Shown here piece after piece: positions 13,401 to 28,400 of a stretch of DNA of 64,000 nt. Below the pieces are notes generated by a model. It made no database searches and was not told the origin of the DNA. It worked only from the letters and a program-made list of their open reading frames with translations. This DNA is from Nemopilema nomurai. Lineage: Eukaryota > Cnidaria > Scyphozoa > Rhizostomeae > Rhizostomatidae. Both the position numbers and the translations under genes were made by a program. The DNA lies in assembly GCA_003864495.1 (NCBI GenBank), contig ML133389.1, positions 2,341,560 through 2,405,559 of the forward strand, read 5' to 3'. Every line of letters starts with the position of its first letter. The first letter of the stretch is position 1.

Positions 13401-16400
13401 CAAAGGTGAAGATCGCAATACAATTCAAGAGATTCCTTTAAAAAATTTTCTTATGTGATCGTTTTTCTGACATTAAATGCTATGAAAGGTGTCACACGAA
13501 AAGATTTAGGGAAGTTAAACCTATGGCAATCAATCACAACAGTATATACCCATTGCAGCCGATAACCTACTTAAGTATACAAAAGCTAAGTGTATTAAAC
13601 ATTGACACTGTCGACTCAAAAAGGAGATAAATTAATTGAAAATATTTTTGGTGTTTGATAAAAAAGAAGATTAATTTTGCACCGTCAATTCAGAGAGCAG
13701 AAGAAAGTATAGAGCGTTGGTCAATTGCTTGGGAAAGATAGGATATGTTCAGATGACGTCAGTGGACAAGGCTGGTTGCAATCAAAATTTCCATTTCAAA
13801 GTTCTCGCAGTCCAAGCGAAAGTATCTATAAAAGTTCCTCTGGTTAATCGTGCAGAAATATACTTTAGCTGAACTGCATTTTTATTAGAATACCTCATTT
13901 TTGTCGAGCCTCAATATTCTTAAATATCTTCGATTTTTAGCCTTTGATTTTCAGAGATTTTGATATAATTCTTGAATTATTCTTATCCAACATAAATTCT
14001 CCTAAAGATCATTTTATACTTTTTCTGATGATCATAAAGAACATCTTCATCATAAATTTAAACAAGAACATCTACATTCATAATGTACAAGGTGACCGTT
14101 TTGCTTTGGGAGACAACTCAGATTAAGGAGAAATTTTAATATTGATAAAGGTTGAGCCTGGCATTATTCGGAAATTATTCTGACATTTTAGCAACTTTAA
14201 GCCTCAGTATTCTTGTAGACTTTATTCTTATAAAAAGACAGCGTGTGTTCATACCAGCTGATTGAAGTTATACAAAGTTCAAAGGTTGAAGAGATAAGAA
14301 AGGCAGATTAACCGGGATCGCCACAGGAAAAAAAAGAGATATGGATGTTTATTGCCTTCCCGTTCTCTTCAAAAAGAAGAAAAATAGACACGACATGATC
14401 TTTGAAGATAACAGAAAAACAATCAATATGTCTGGTGTAGGATTGGTTTCTGAGATCTCTCGTCTAACTGACATTGTACTTATCAATCATTCCTATCTCT
14501 GCACGGATTTATCAACACCCAAATTCAGCTGAAATCCCTGGAATCCTCGAAGCTTAGAAGAATTTAAACAAGAACCGCAAATGGATTGAAAAGTGGCGAC
14601 TCGGAGACGACGAAATAGCCAGCAACCTACCTAACTTTTCGGCCTTTGATTCCTTCCGCGGCTTGCCTCCTCCAATCCGGTTCAAATTACTCTCGGTATC
14701 AGTGGAAAATTCCGGAGCAGAATTGGAGTCCGAACTAGAAGTTTGTCCGGTGTTCATCTCGTGGACCAGAAGTGACTTGTTTTGGCAAAAGGCCTCGTAG
14801 CTAATTTTTCCAGTCTCTCCGTCTCCCAGTTGCTCAATAACCTCCGAAATATTTTCTTCGATTCCCAGCTGTTTGCAAACTTCTTCTAAATCACCTCTAC
14901 GAAAAAAGAAGAAGAAAATCATTGGATTTTTCAATTTTCTCTCGAAATAAATATTAATCAAAAACAGCCAAGGAAGACTAACTCGAATCGGAGTTTATGA
15001 CTGGAATTGATTGTTAATCTTTAAACAATGATTTTTAATTAAATATTTCTGATACTTCGCTTCCTCTGAGTTTCCTAAAAACGTCATTCGACTGTACAAT
15101 GGTCGAATGTGCAATTTAAAATTTAAAACCAAATCAAAACTCAATTATGGTTTTGAAAATAAGTTCGATTTTAAAAAGCCAGAGTAATCCAGAGTTTACG
15201 CTTGTCGTTTAGTAGATTAATTATACAATCAATCAGATATTAGCTGATTTATCATAGAATTAATAATACATAATAACTTATCAATAACATATTAACAAAA
15301 GAAAATGTTAACGGTTCAAAGACGAACATGCGTACGAAAAACTTTGACCGCAAGCGATATAATAGCCGTAGCGATGCGAAGAAAATGATAACTTGTTGTC
15401 GCATAGCATACACAAATAAAAACAGCATGAAAGACGTAAGGATCTCGTAAAATTTAAGCAGAGCTGTACAAAAATTCAACGAAAGCATAAAGATGTTGCG
15501 GTCAAAACAAGATCTTGGGTCAGCATTGTGAAAACTTTGATAGAAGTTCTAAAATGGTTAAACAAAACTGTCGATAAAGTAGCCGAAGGTATGGATGTGG
15601 TATATTGATTAAAAAAGGTAATTGCGCGGGGCCAATCACTCCAAGAAAATCTCGTATAACTCATGTGAAAATCCTACTGCTTTATCATCAAAAATTCCCT
15701 GGAAATCCAACTGTTTTCGTGGAAATCTCGTACGCCATTTGCAAGAGTGAATTGCTCCTCTGTTAACTGCACTTAACAATATTTACAAACAGGCAAATAT
15801 TAGTAAGTAAATAGAATGATTTACATACGGCAATTGGCAACGAAACGATCCCGGTAACTTCCACCGATCGCCCAATGATAGTAATATCAACTGGAGGAAC
15901 TCGATACAGAGGAACTCATAACCGTCGCAAGAATTAAAAGATTATATTTGTTCGCCCACGTGTTCCAGAAGGTTGTAACAAAACTTTTTGTTTATCAGCT
16001 GACAGCGAGGGACGTTTCGGTTGTGAAAACAATCGAGGCTCTCTATTTCTCCAGCAAAGGAAAACAGCTGACAAGATGGTAGGTGGTTTGTCAACAGTGA
16101 AGGAAACTGGGTCAAAGGCATACAAACATGACGTCATTATTTGTGATTTCGTTTGATTTATTCTTCATGATTACTTGATTCTTTAAGGAAAACAAAAAAA
16201 CTCACCCAGAAATCTTTTAGACTCGTGTGAAAACTTCAGAGATTGAATAGACAAATAGTCTTTAGCAAATATTTACTATGTTTGAAAAAAACCTCTCTTG
16301 AGTTCACAAAAACATGAAGCTGAAATCTAAAGATCCTCAGAGTCGAATACTTGTTTTTGAAGATACATGCTTACATCGGCTGATTCAATCAGGCCATCAT

Positions 16401-19400
16401 AATTATATCATCATCGTGGTTATGGTTGTTACTGTAACTAAAAGTCTGCTTTATGAAATGCTAATTTTCTTTTTCAAAATGATGATCTAACAGGCAAACA
16501 GGAAATGATTCAGGTTTGATAGTTTTCCTCGAACACAAACGACAAATCTTTTGCCCACATTCATACAACCACACCCCCGCCCTCAACAAATAATGTTGTC
16601 CTGCTGCAAATGAATCGACATTTTTTGTGCCAAACCTTCTTCCCCAGAATGACAGGGCGCTACACTTTAATCTAATATTGATTTGCAGAGGGTGTGGGGG
16701 CTTTCCCCGTTGGCATGCCAAAAGAGCGAGAAACGCAAAAACAGGAGAAAATACTTCAGTGTTCCAAGCAATGGCAGGCATGTAGAGGCTTGCTGGGTAA
16801 GTCGAGGAAACACACAATCATTTAAAAGTCATTTTCAATCGAAATCAAATTAGTCTAAACGATATATTTCTGTGTGGAAAATTAATTTGATCGGAATGTC
16901 GGTCACGTGGAATCAATATTCCGTCAAAAATCCTAGGTATTCGGAACTGCCAAACATCCATATGCCACGCCCATTAGCTGGCCATTAATGAAATTCTTTC
17001 GCCTTGAGGATCAAAAGAGCTGCTAGATTTACGCGCTGAGGGGATAATGGAACGAATTCCAATCACAGACACATACGCCGTATTATTGCAGCGACAGAAG
17101 AGCAAACAGAATTAAAAGAGGCTTTAGTACGTAATAAATTCAAATTAAACTAATTTAAACTAATACAAACTTGAATAATTAAACCAATATGACCTAAACT
17201 AATATAGTATAAATTTACTTCCAAACAATTTAAGTTAGCCAGATCGTCTAACCAATTACATATTACGTTTAAAATCCACTGACTTACTTCCAAGGATCCT
17301 ATGACCCTATGAAACCTACCTACCAATAAAAGAGCTTTGCCTGTGATCCAGAGGCTACGGAGATCAACCAACCCCCACGCTCTGTAGTAGGATTATTACT
17401 TTGTTTATCACTCTATTGTTGTGATTGCACATGCGCACTGTAATTAGTATAAAGCCTTGTGATTGTAATTAAAGAGGAGTTGTGGAGGGGTTGATGAATG
17501 ATGTTGATATTTGTGTTTTAATAATATGGTGAAAATTACAAAGTTGAATTTCCCTTAGTGTGAAACTGTCTCATAACTTGAAGCTCTACCACAGTTTGGT
17601 GTCGGACTCGGTTTGTGCTCATAAATAGCCCATTGCCCCCCCCCCCTCGAAAAAGCCCCTCCTCCTGGAATAAGCCCCCAACCTAGAACTAAAAATTTTC
17701 AATAAGTCCACCCCTCGAATAAGCCCCCCCCCTCGGTTTGATGATTTTTGACTCCTGAGGTTGCCTTTGGCATTTTAGTGAATTAAGACGAAAATTTACA
17801 TTTTTGTTAATAATTTTATCAAATGTTACTTTATACTTAGGTTATTTTTTATATTATGAAAAGAAAGAAATTTCAAAAATTATCTTTTTTATGTGGCATG
17901 TTTCAAGAAATTTTATAAGCCCCCCCCCCCCCTCTCGAATAAGCCCCCATCCAAAAATGTCAAAAATAAATAAGCCCCCAGGGGGCTAATTCGAGGATTT
18001 ACGGTATATAGCCGACCGTTGATCTCGTTTTTAATGTCCACCCTCTACATGGTAAAATGTCACGTTCTCCTTTCTGCAGAGTATTTGGTTCAGCTAAAGA
18101 AGGATGGGTTCCTTCTGACGTCACACCTGGCGTCAAGCCCAATTTCAGAAATGAATATCCCCATAATAAGCATATGCAAGCCAGAATAGCAGTGAGAATA
18201 GAAGGGTCTTTCGAACGAGAGGTGCTTTTTGTAAGAGGGGAACGGCCTATCAATCTTAAGGAACGACAAGGGAACGGAAAAGGGTAGGGGATCCTTTTTA
18301 AAGGGTGCAAATAGATAGGTGACTGCTACCCCCTTTTTAGTCTTTAAGCGAAATCGGGTGTAAAATAGATCAGTGTATCTAAGCCCTTACTGGTAAGATT
18401 CGTGAGAGGTTTTCCTTGTTAGGTAGAACCTGCCAATGATGAAAGGAAATAAAATGATGGGGGATCATTATAAAGGGTATATGAAGATAGGTGACCCCCG
18501 CCCCTATTTTCATCCTTAAGGTGAAAACAGGCGTGTATTTAAGCGTCTAGAGATAGGATTCACGAGAGAAGCGTTGAAACGACAGGGTTGCGTTGAGATA
18601 TCACAAAATATCCGGGGGATTTAAACAGAATAAGGCCACCATTCATCGATAAAAGAGGGCGATTAAAATGCGATGGAAAGTGTTTGTAGAGATCAAAGGC
18701 AAATTGTAACAGATACTGAAACACTTAGAAATAATACTCGTCTTTTAACGATCAATCCGGGGATTGGAGTCGTGTTTGACGAAAGAAAATTCATTCAAAG
18801 TGGTGACAGAGAAGGGAATTTGTGTTGATGTAAAGATTGATGAGGAAGGGCTTTCTCCAAGGCGCGGATAAAAAGATAAATTCTTAGTTTTCGTAACTCC
18901 ATGCACGGCACTGTTTGTCTTCGACCTCTACCCCTCCTAAAATCAATTATTAAGGGTCAGCTGTTCCCTAGTACATTATGTCATATCATTTGATATGAAA
19001 TGCCCAGGTGGGGGAGCTGTCGCCTTCACCCCAACCCTGCCTTTTCTTTCTCACCTTTATAGGTTATCAGAGAACTCGACACTTTGCTACAGAGAGACTC
19101 CATGGCCTGACTTTGCAGAACAGAGAGCATTCTGGGTCAGGAAATGCCTAGCAAATCTTTGCTAAGGAAATAGGCAGCCATGTTGATATTCTTTTGTGAC
19201 GTCATTATCCTTGAAGCCACAGGTAAGTAAAGGGCTGTATGGCGCTGGATAACCTTTTGAAAGGTCATTACCAACCGCAAATCCCTAGTCAAGGGCCTAT
19301 CGACAAATCGCTCTGCGTTTAGCCTTCGTTGATGTGTCTTGAGTGCCGCCGAAGGGCCTTGTTGCCCAGACGACCTTGTTGCCCAGACGACCTTGTTGCC

Positions 19401-22400
19401 CAGACGACCTTGTTGCCCAGACGAGCCTAAGGCCCTAACAGCCTTAAGGCCCTGGTGGCCTGAAAGCAATTGAGCCTGGTGATTGTAGGGCCCATACGAC
19501 TTTATAACCAAGACAGCCTTAAAGTTCAAAGGACCTTTTGGCTTAAACAACCTTATGGCCCACACAACTTTATGGTCCATACGACTTTATGGCCCATACA
19601 AACTTTTGGCCCACACGACTAAATGGGCCACACGACTTTATGGCCCACATAACTTTATAACCCACACAACTTTATGGGCCACACAACTTTATGGACCACA
19701 CGACTTTATGGCCCATACGACTTTATGACTTACAAAACTTAATGGGCCACACGACTTTATGGACCACACGACTTTATGGCCCATACGCCTTTATGACTCG
19801 CACAACTTAATGGGCCACATGACTTTTTGGCCCAGATACCTGATTGGCCGAGGTTTCAGTATTTGTAAAAACATTTTAGCAAAAATATCGGTAAAATATC
19901 TCAGAAACTCATGCATTGACAAGATTTCTGACGCATGACCACATGAAATTCGAGCTAATGTGAGTAATCATTTTAATCTCGTTCTGACGAAGACAGACAA
20001 AGTGAAAATCCTCAAAATATGCAAAGAGAGGGCTTAACGAGGGCTTTTTAAATTCGTTACATTCCTGAACTGTTATTCTAATAGGCTTTAATACAAACAT
20101 ATTTTAGTGAATAAATGAATAACAAAAGTTGGGCCGATAATATCGATTTGGATGATATCAAGTAAAAATTGGCAAAAAGCTATCTAGAAAAAATAGCTAA
20201 AAGTTATTATCTTAAATTGTTTTCGCTTCCTTGTCCAGTCAATGAAGCTTCTTGTGGAAGGTAGTCATTCGATTTTGGAAGCTCAAAAGCAGACAAAAAA
20301 CAAAGTGGGATGTTTACGAAACAAAACGGGGAAAACTAAACTCCAATGTATATCTAACTTTGCCTACAGAAAAATCTAGTTCGTTCACAAATGTTTTTCT
20401 CAACGAAGAAAAAAATCACACATGACACATTTTATGCTTAGTTTGTGAACTAGAACAAAGATCAAAAAGCTTCTTTCAAAGTTTAAACCAGGTACAATGA
20501 ACAAACAGAGAGGTCGCTTTGTCGCTTGTATGGACGAAATACCAAGACACGAAGCAAGATAATGGGATGACAATTCACATCGGTTTGTCCATGACAGATT
20601 CTTAACGGTTTTCTAATTAAGAAAGAGGAAATTAGTTTAAAGGGTGGGTACGCCTTCCACAAAGAGAGTCTAGCTTAGTAGCTCTGATTCACGAATAATG
20701 TAAGGAAGTTACTCAAATTCAAAAATCCATCGCTGGAAACCAATTTTGGATGTTGGTTAGTTTTTGATTTATAAAAATATTTAATAAAAAGGAACAAATA
20801 AAAAAGGTTGCCAAATTACGAAATAAAGATTGAAAAAGGACTCGATCAGTCAGCTAATAACAATTAATTATTAATTAATATAAGCAAATGTGCATATGAA
20901 AGTATGGGATTAAAAAGGAAATCAACAAACGAAACCCTTTACAGTCGAAATGACGTCAGCCCCCTCGAGTTCCTCAAAGCAGAAATACAACTCCCATATA
21001 TTTTATAGCTAGCAACACCCCGCTTTCGAACCAAATACGTTGATTCTCAAACAGAGAACAAGATAACGACGGGTGTCAACATCAGAATACTGATGCTTGT
21101 GGCCTACTCAGAGACATTCACGTAGAATAAAAACGAAGAGAAATTTAGGCTGAAAAACCAACGAAAGAAGTGTAGACTGATTAAAAGCTTACCAGCTCTT
21201 GACCATAACTTAAAGGAAGAGATTTCTTCGGTGCATTGCTCTTGGTAAAACCTGACTCGATCATGAAGGCGGTATTCCTACTTGAACTCACGAAATTGTG
21301 GGCTCTTCAATACACAAACAGCTCTGATAAAATTTAAACTAGGATCAGCGAAAACATTGTAATGTCGCACGTAGAAATTGGCACGCTCTCCGTTTCAATT
21401 CCTCGTTTGCACTGCCATAGAATTCAATGAAATTTTTTCCAAACGATTAATAAAAAGGTTGGTAATTCGAACAAAGGAGGCAAGAGATTAGAAGACAAAG
21501 ATCAGGAAGCCACATATCTCTAACATACTTCTGAATGTTCGAGGGTCGATTCACAAGAGCAGAAAGTTTGCGCAAGGGTTATCAGACATTAAATACACAA
21601 GCAGAATAAAGAACGCCCGCAATAAAGCAATATTGGTCAATCGCAAGAAAAAACGCGAAGGAATGATAAAGCGAGGCAAATAAAGGGAACGATCAAGGTG
21701 GGGGAGGGGTTAAGGGGATGGAAAGATTAGTATGGGGGCGAAGGGGAGGGCAGATTAGGAGAATGAATGATCAGATTGAGGGGCAAAGGAGGGGGAACGA
21801 TCAGGTTGAGGGGGTAAAGGGGGGCGATGAAAGGGAAGATTAGGATGGGGGCAAAAGAGAGGGAACGATCAGGTCGGGGGGAGGCTCCAGAACGAAATGA
21901 GATGTGGCTGTGAGAGGTGTGTATGAAAAGTATAAAGATAACTCGTGAAAAGTCATGTTTTTCAGAACAAAAGAAGGGCGATAGGAGGTACGGGGAGTTG
22001 GGGCATTTATCGCAGCTCTGAGGACAACCTCGTATTCATATTGACCGTATCTATATCGAGGTTGATGCTTCTCAAAGAACAATGCTGGCCACTCAGGACT
22101 ATTTTTATTGAAAAAGCTTTTGACATTGATCAATGCAAATTGTCTGGATAAAAGGAACCAGAAAATTATAGTTGAACGGACCCTTCATGAAAAGCGGATT
22201 TTTTATAAGAAGATTTGCCATTGATAAACATTGAGTGAGTGATGAGGAATCCTAAATCAAAACAGAGAAATCCAATTGTTAATCGTTACAGTTAACAGGA
22301 TTATGCATGGCCAGAAGCGATTTGGTTGGTAACAAATCGAAGTGATAGACACGTGGTTAGCCAGGGAAGGACCATTCGATGCCATTTGATAATCGACATT

Positions 22401-25400
22401 TATCTGCTACATTCAAAACGTACGCGATACAGAAAGTGTGATTGCCTATCGCAACAATGTAATGCCAATGGTGTTAAATATCGAAACATTAGCTTAGAAA
22501 TCAAAGCATTTGGTCGGAACTTAGACAATCTTTTCCTACTAAATTACAAATGAGACTGCCGGTGAAACGGATTATAAAGGAAAGAGAAACATTCCTTCCA
22601 ATCACGAAGAAGCCATTTATTATCTGAAACCTAACGGGATAACGTTGAAGCGCATGACATAATTTCCTTTTCCTGGGCGAAATTCACAAGGAAATGAGAC
22701 CAGGATTTTACATATTGTTCCACGCATAGGATTTTATGATGACACAACCTGGGTAATAAAGACTCATGGGTAATAAAGACTCATGGGTAATAAAGGATCA
22801 TGGGTAACTAAGGATCATGGGTAATAAAGTTAAACTGCAGCGAAAAGAATCATGGGAAATAACCCCAAAACAGCTTGTGTCGATATGCCTATCTGAGTTG
22901 CTGTTCAGGAAACACAAGCTCTTCAAAAACAACATGGTTTCCAAAGAGGAAGAACAAAAACTGCTCGTTCTTTGATTTACCAAACAGCCCCGCATCCGTC
23001 GACACTCTCATGTTTATGGAAAACGCATTACGAATCACAGCAACAGCTATTCATTCATTCATTCTGTTCCTACTTGCCTTTGAAATATTCATGAAAAAAG
23101 TGTAGAATCATTGCAAGATCGATGACATGTTGATTTTAAAACATCCTATTCTTTGACTCGCAGTTTCCTTTGAATAAAGAAAATCAAAACCACTGTGCAA
23201 AATGGAGTTTGTCGGCATTTTTAAGGTGAGAGGGTCTTAAAGAAATCGTGAAAGGGCGACTGGGTGTTTTGCAAAGCAGCAAAAAAGAGGTTTCTTCGCA
23301 TGCATACGAATGCATGGAAGTCTGTCGCTGCGTTTGTAGTGGGTGTTAAGGTAATGTTTTGAAAGAAACGTATTGTTTTCGTTCGCATTCTTTTAGAAAA
23401 ACCAGGGCGCCTAGAACAAAGAAAGTTATGGAAAGTAAGGAAGAAGGATTGAGGAAGAGACGAGTGTTGATTTTCGGACTGTGAAAGTCGCAGAAATCTT
23501 GGAATAAAAAGGGTTTTAACAAGGTTAGTTGAAGCAAGCTTTGTCGGAGAAATGCCGGAAAATGAGGGCGCTGGGAGATGAAATTAAATTCATTGAAAAT
23601 AAGCATGCAGTAATAGCTATAAGAAATACATCATATACAAACATATAGTTGAAATACATAGATCATTTAGGAATCAACCAGATGCCATGAAAATATACGT
23701 CATTACCATTTGTGGTTTGTAATTAGATTAGCATAGACTTGTCTCAAATAAACCCGGATTTTTCTAGTTGAAATCAGATTAACATGGATTTGTCTTACAT
23801 TAACATGGATTTTTCCAATTACAACTTGGATTGTCACAAAGATACGGAATAAAATAATAACGAACATGATTATAGCCGCAATTTTTGCTCTTCGTTTCGT
23901 GATCGGATTTAATTACAGAAAATGGGTGGATCTTGGCATCCTACTTATCTTCTGGCCTAAGCAGAATTCTTTTATGAGATCCAGTGGTAACCAACTCATT
24001 TTAGCGATATGGCTGATAGCACATGATCGGGCATGGCTCGTGAATAGAGATAAGAAATCGGACTGTGGACATTTTCGTGTAAATACAGCTATTGCTAACA
24101 AAGTTGCGTTCTATAAATCAAATCCTCGCGTCGCTGTGCTCTGTACTACTACGAAGGAGCGGCCGCCGTGTGTGTAGGGTAAATAACTTCCGTCCTTCGA
24201 ACGAATTTCTGAAAGAACGAATGCCCTCCTTTGAACGAATTTCTCCTCAAATGGCGGTAGCAACTGTTCTATAACTTGTCTTTTGACAATTTTTCTTAAT
24301 TTTCAGCTCTGAACCTCGCTATTTCGCATTCTTCCGTTCACATATAGAAAAGATGCACTTCCACGGAGCCCAAAAGCAATGTTTTTGCATTTCCTACAAA
24401 GGCTGCTTCCCTCAAAAGCGGTTTCTTACGAGCTATTTTGCAGGTGTCCTAGCTTGACCTTGAGCTAGACGGAAGACAAATCAAAAGTCTTGGGAATATT
24501 CAAAAAGCCTGATGGCAAACCGAAGCTTGCGAGGTCAAGTGAAAAATTTAAACTACCACCTGATCATAGACAAACCAAAATTTTAATTACTGATTCAGAG
24601 GCCTACAGGCGTCTTACAATTTGAGAAAAAGCAGACGGCATATTCTAAAAATCACTTGGGTTTTTGCTCGTCGTTAATTGATAAAAAGTGCCGAGCATAA
24701 ATCAAGGTCACTTTAAAACCAATTTATACGGCGAAGCTCTATCTTAATCGAATAAGACTTTATCTAATGCATAAACAATCAAATTATACAGACGTCGGAA
24801 AACCATTTCGCGAAAAAAACAATTGATGCACTACCGACGAAATAGTCTTGAATTTCACAGGAAACATTCGCATTAAAATGTCTTCAGCACATTGAGATTC
24901 AACCGGCAAACGAACGACGAAATTGGCATGAAGAAAATGATGGCGGCGGTGAATTAGGCCTAGTTTAAAATTAGATGTTACATGTGCTTCGAGGTAGAGT
25001 AACATCAAAGGAAACAGGCCTAACTAAACAAATACAGAAATGAAATTATGTTTGATAAAATTATCGAAACAGAAGGGTGAAAAGAATAACGGAGTAAGCA
25101 GTGGGGGGAGCTTTCGAAGATTGAAGGGTTGAAAACGATTCCTGTCTCCATGGCAATAGAACGGAAACGAGGATACACAAAAACGAGATTATTTTTCATG
25201 GTACACAGAACTACCAATGTAACAATCTTAGAACACAGCCTAGAAGTTGTCATTAAATACTTTGAGTTTGCTTATGCCCTAAAATTGGTGTTGCCTAAGG
25301 TGAAATACGAATTATCTAGGATGAAAGATTCTCGCTAATTTGATTAAAAGAAAACGCCAAATAAAGAACTTCATCGAGTAAGCCGACAAAAAACAGGGGA

Positions 25401-28400
25401 AAGTCACCATGACAACATGAAACCTCCTTTGCGACAACTTAAGTATATAAGCAACTAGGGAAAATGGATTAGGGCCTAAATCTGAAAGTTTGGTGTTGCA
25501 TATGGTGATAAAAGGGGAAACTCTTCGTAAGCATGGGATTGTCATTAGACAAATTGGATGAATTACATCTGGGGTTGAAATTCATAGAACATGCCAACAG
25601 ATTTAAATAATCCATAACCAAAAACTGGTACTTTGTGGTCAGGGTACGAGGAGAGATTATATTTTCAGGCTATGAAGAATCTGAGGGATGCAGTGGAATT
25701 TTTAAGGAAACAATCAATAACAGATGCCTTTCAAACATTAGGTTTCGATAGGTACTTTTGTGAACAAGTGCTTTGTGTTACAAAACTTCACAATTACTAG
25801 AAAAAGAGGAACTAGTTTTCGCATACTTAAAAGTACTTTTTTCGTCCGAGGTACTTTTCGGTCTCTGAATAAGGAGAAGGGCTCTCGCGTTGGCACCCTT
25901 TTTAAACTGAGTTTGGTCAGAATACTAAATCTGGCATGTTAACTTCGTATTTGCGCTGAGATTAGAGTAGAATTTACTCTTTCTGGCACGGTTAATGAAA
26001 TTGGCTAACCTCGCTTTCGAGTTCTGTAAACCGCGCATGCGTGTGAAACTTTCCTTCAAAGGCATTGAGTCATGGTAACTAGCGATTTTCCTCGGGCTGT
26101 TGTCTGTTTTCATGTGATAAATCGGCTTTCATGTGATCAGACATCAACTGCGTACAGTTTATTTGACAGCCAATCAGATTAACGGAGCTATCATAATGAC
26201 TCAGCAATTTTTGCAATTTAGGTATACGCTTTCCATATATCATGATTCAATGCCTTTAATAACAAGACATCCCAGCAAGTGCATTATGAGATGTGAGCAC
26301 CCGCAAAGGTGCTTGGGTAGCACGTGATCAGTCAGGGTCAAACAGGATGATAATAATCTGGCATGACAGCTCCAGCAAGCTCCCGAGGATCGCAGCAGAA
26401 AACTGTGAAGGAGGAAGGGCAACTGTTAGGACGACAATCTTTCGCTGCGTTTTCACACCAGAATGTGAGAAAATGGCCACACTTGTGAAGCTAGTAATCC
26501 ACTAGTGGTTGTAAAAACCTCAACCACAGGTTTTGGCCTAAATGAGCCTTTGATTTTGCTAAAATTTGCGGCGACTTCCCGTGCGGTGAGACTTTGAGGA
26601 ATCAGAGCAGCATGAAGCGGATTTGCGAGCCTTTGGTCGGGGAAGAAAAAGGACACGGGAGCGAGATCTTAGTTAACCGAGGTTGATCTAAAATTGGGGC
26701 AATTGTCTGTTACGAAGTGCCTGTCATTCTTTCACCAAACTTGCAAAGATCGTGCCTTAGAGTGCGGAATCCTTTTGACTCAGGAATGCTTTTTCGGCCA
26801 CTTTTCTGAGACAAGATTAAATCATTTTGTTGCTAACTGCAAAGAAGGGATGGCTAGCATATTTCTTAACCAGCACAACCCCCGCCGCAGAAATTTTTCC
26901 TTCTACAAATACAAGTCCTTAATGATAAAATCACAGGGGGGTTGTGTATCATTTGGCTTTCACCCCTTCTTCCTCTTTTAGATACCATCAGACAAGTAGA
27001 TACCAGAGGCTGGAAAGTAAACATCAGGTTGAGACAAAACATAATAAGATTATCAATGTCAAATATGTCGCATCTGGTGAGATTCCACGAAGGACCATTG
27101 CTGGAGCAAACAAAAACCCTTAAAAACGCTGATTTCAGTTAGGCCATCGTAGTTTAGAATATGGTTTCCCCATAAGGCATTTGGCAACAGCGAGCTTGTT
27201 TGGAGGCTAAAAATGGTAAAGGGGGCAATGTGTATTACGTAATAAGCCGGTCACTTGACTAGGCAACTACACTACAGTTTGGATAACAATTATTCATTCA
27301 GAAAACGATATTTGAATCACCCAGGATGGTGTACACGCTTTTTTATAAGGAACCACTTAATAAGGAACCTACACGTAGAAGGCCAAAATATTTAAAGAAC
27401 TTATACTACTAAAAACGAAATCTCTAAGGAACTTTTCGATTTGAAAATTTTTATAACTGCAAGCATCAAAAATTAAAAAGCCCGTTCCATTCATTTGCAG
27501 CCAATATTCGCATATGGCAATTGATGCGTAGTGAAAATTAAGGAACTATTAAGGAACTTTTGGTACTAAAGTCTGATGATGTGAGGTCTACGAATAAGGA
27601 ACTTTTGAAACCAGGCCTTAAGGTAGGTTCCTTATAAAAAAGGCGTATGCTCCTCAGAAGGTAGAGAGCTGACGACACAGGAATTGCGTTTGAACCATAT
27701 TGAGGGCGTGCTTCTTAATTAAGAATTGATGTTGATTAGTGGACATCATGTGGATGAATCCACCCTTCTTTGCCAAAACCAGAAAATTTAGAAGAACAAT
27801 GCTCGTGAAATCCCACATCTTTAGACTGTCCCACCGTGGAAATCTTTTTCCTCCGGCTATTAGATTCCATTACAGAAAATCAAAACACTGCATGGTAATA
27901 GTAACTAAGCTAAAAAATCCTTGAAATACTAATTATATTTATTTTCAAGAAACCAAGGCTTTGAAATAATTGTCGACCGTATAAGATAAACTTTTGTTAA
28001 GCTGATTTGTGGTAATATCTTGAGAAGTGTCTCTTTGGTGTTTAATAAAGAAGAGAATGAAGGATGAATGGAGAAGTAAGAATTGAGCAGAGAAACTAAA
28101 CTTCAATGAGAAGTAATCCTTTTTGCATCTCAGGCGTGTTATGAAAAATTCCAAAGCCATTTCAGAGTAAGAGGATCTTCTCAAGTGATGAACGTACAAC
28201 AATCAAGGGCCACTATTGAATAAAACAGAACAACTGAGAAAGAGGCTGCATCAACCTAAAACGAGATTTGGTTGAAAATTGCCTCGCACCTAGGATTGAA
28301 ATTCTTTAAATGGAATCCAAGAAGAGACCAAATATCTAATCCATTTTGTCCACTTTTTGCAGCAAATTATAAACTTAATAATTCATAAAACTTTAGAAAT

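Noticed and set aside
17999..18310. Overlapping frames of 76 (plus) and 103 (minus) codons
   Set aside because: Both lie at the edge of repeats, lack recognised domains, and mirror each other on opposite strands. Neither has splice or start support.
19137..19580. 147-codon minus-strand frame
   Set aside because: Much of it is translated minisatellite (repeated RLGNKVVWATRSSGQQG-like peptide).
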